Below are positions 63,741-64,000 of a stretch of 64,000 bases of DNA, piece after piece (the first letter of the stretch is position 1; the number at the start of each line of letters is the position of its first letter). The notes under the pieces are model-generated. The model saw only the letters and a program-made list of their open reading frames with translations. It had not been told where the DNA came from and searched no databases. Origin of the DNA: an uncultured Victivallales bacterium (GTDB lineage: Bacteria > Verrucomicrobiota > Lentisphaeria > Victivallales > UBA1829); assembly GCA_944390795.1 (NCBI GenBank), contig CALXRI010000007.1, forward strand, positions 62,001-126,000, written 5' to 3'. Position numbers and translations under genes: made by a program.

Positions 63741-64000
<260 letters not shown>

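Overview
The window looks like the chromosome of a Gram-negative bacterium of the PVC group, most probably a Lentisphaerota/Victivallales member. This is inferred from gene content and style, not from a marker gene: about 57% GC, an LptD-like outer-membrane protein, TolC and RND efflux, TRAP transport, several GntR/LacI-hybrid regulators, paralogous xylose-isomerase-like TIM barrels, a Gld-type ABC system followed by a DUF4340 protein, and an ECF sigma factor/Hanks kinase pair. I saw no phage, transposase, integron or CRISPR signature. Apart from one broken regulator gene and one repeat-rich spacer, the region is ordinary dense chromosome.

Layout. 1-0.7 kb: end of an unidentified gene. 0.9-9.7 kb: recC-recB-recD, an overlapping repair operon on the minus strand. 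9.7-14 kb: a truncated, frameshifted LacI-type regulator remnant, a GNAT acetyltransferase and a dctPQM TRAP transporter (minus). 14.4-19.2 kb: a plus-strand ABC transporter operon (ATPase, permease, GldG-like, DUF4340) closed by a strong bidirectional terminator. 19.4-22.7 kb: a creatinase/M24-fold protein lacking metal ligands, divergent from a TIM-barrel isomerase-like gene and a GntR/LacI regulator. 22.7-25.5 kb: bioB translationally coupled to a YgiQ-type radical SAM gene. 25.5-26.2 kb: a non-coding block made of consecutive small hairpins and a perfect 201-bp tandem duplication. 26.2-31.4 kb: RND efflux pair, PtsN-like EIIA and tRNA-Thr(CGT). 31.5-36.5 kb: lptD-like, an AraC regulator and a second TIM barrel.

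From 44.1 down to 35.6 kb runs a compact minus-strand string of eight genes: gltX, def, a membrane protein, a CDC123/D123-type ATP-grasp gene, mcsA, mcsB, a membrane histidine kinase and a TIM-barrel gene. Spacings are at most about 35 bp and several genes overlap. It joins tRNA charging, N-terminal processing and protein arginine phosphorylation with an ATP-grasp enzyme of a family best known from eukaryotic translation control, and is my leading candidate for a new functional association. Upstream lie tolC, a GH20 glycosidase and its regulator.

49-57.9 kb (plus): a YdjY-domain lipoprotein-like gene, a solitary N6-adenine methyltransferase, a tandem NDP-kinase-fold protein, an aspartate-type aminotransferase, a small membrane protein, a NifA-like sigma-54 activator and a sigma factor/kinase pair. 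58-61 kb (minus): cyclophilin, ispE, a Gfo/Idh/MocA oxidoreductase and a KDPG-type aldolase. 61.4-64 kb (plus): dnaK, groES and the start of groEL. dnaK is preceded by a close match to a sigma-54 (-24/-12) promoter, which fits with the sigma-54 activator encoded 5 kb away.
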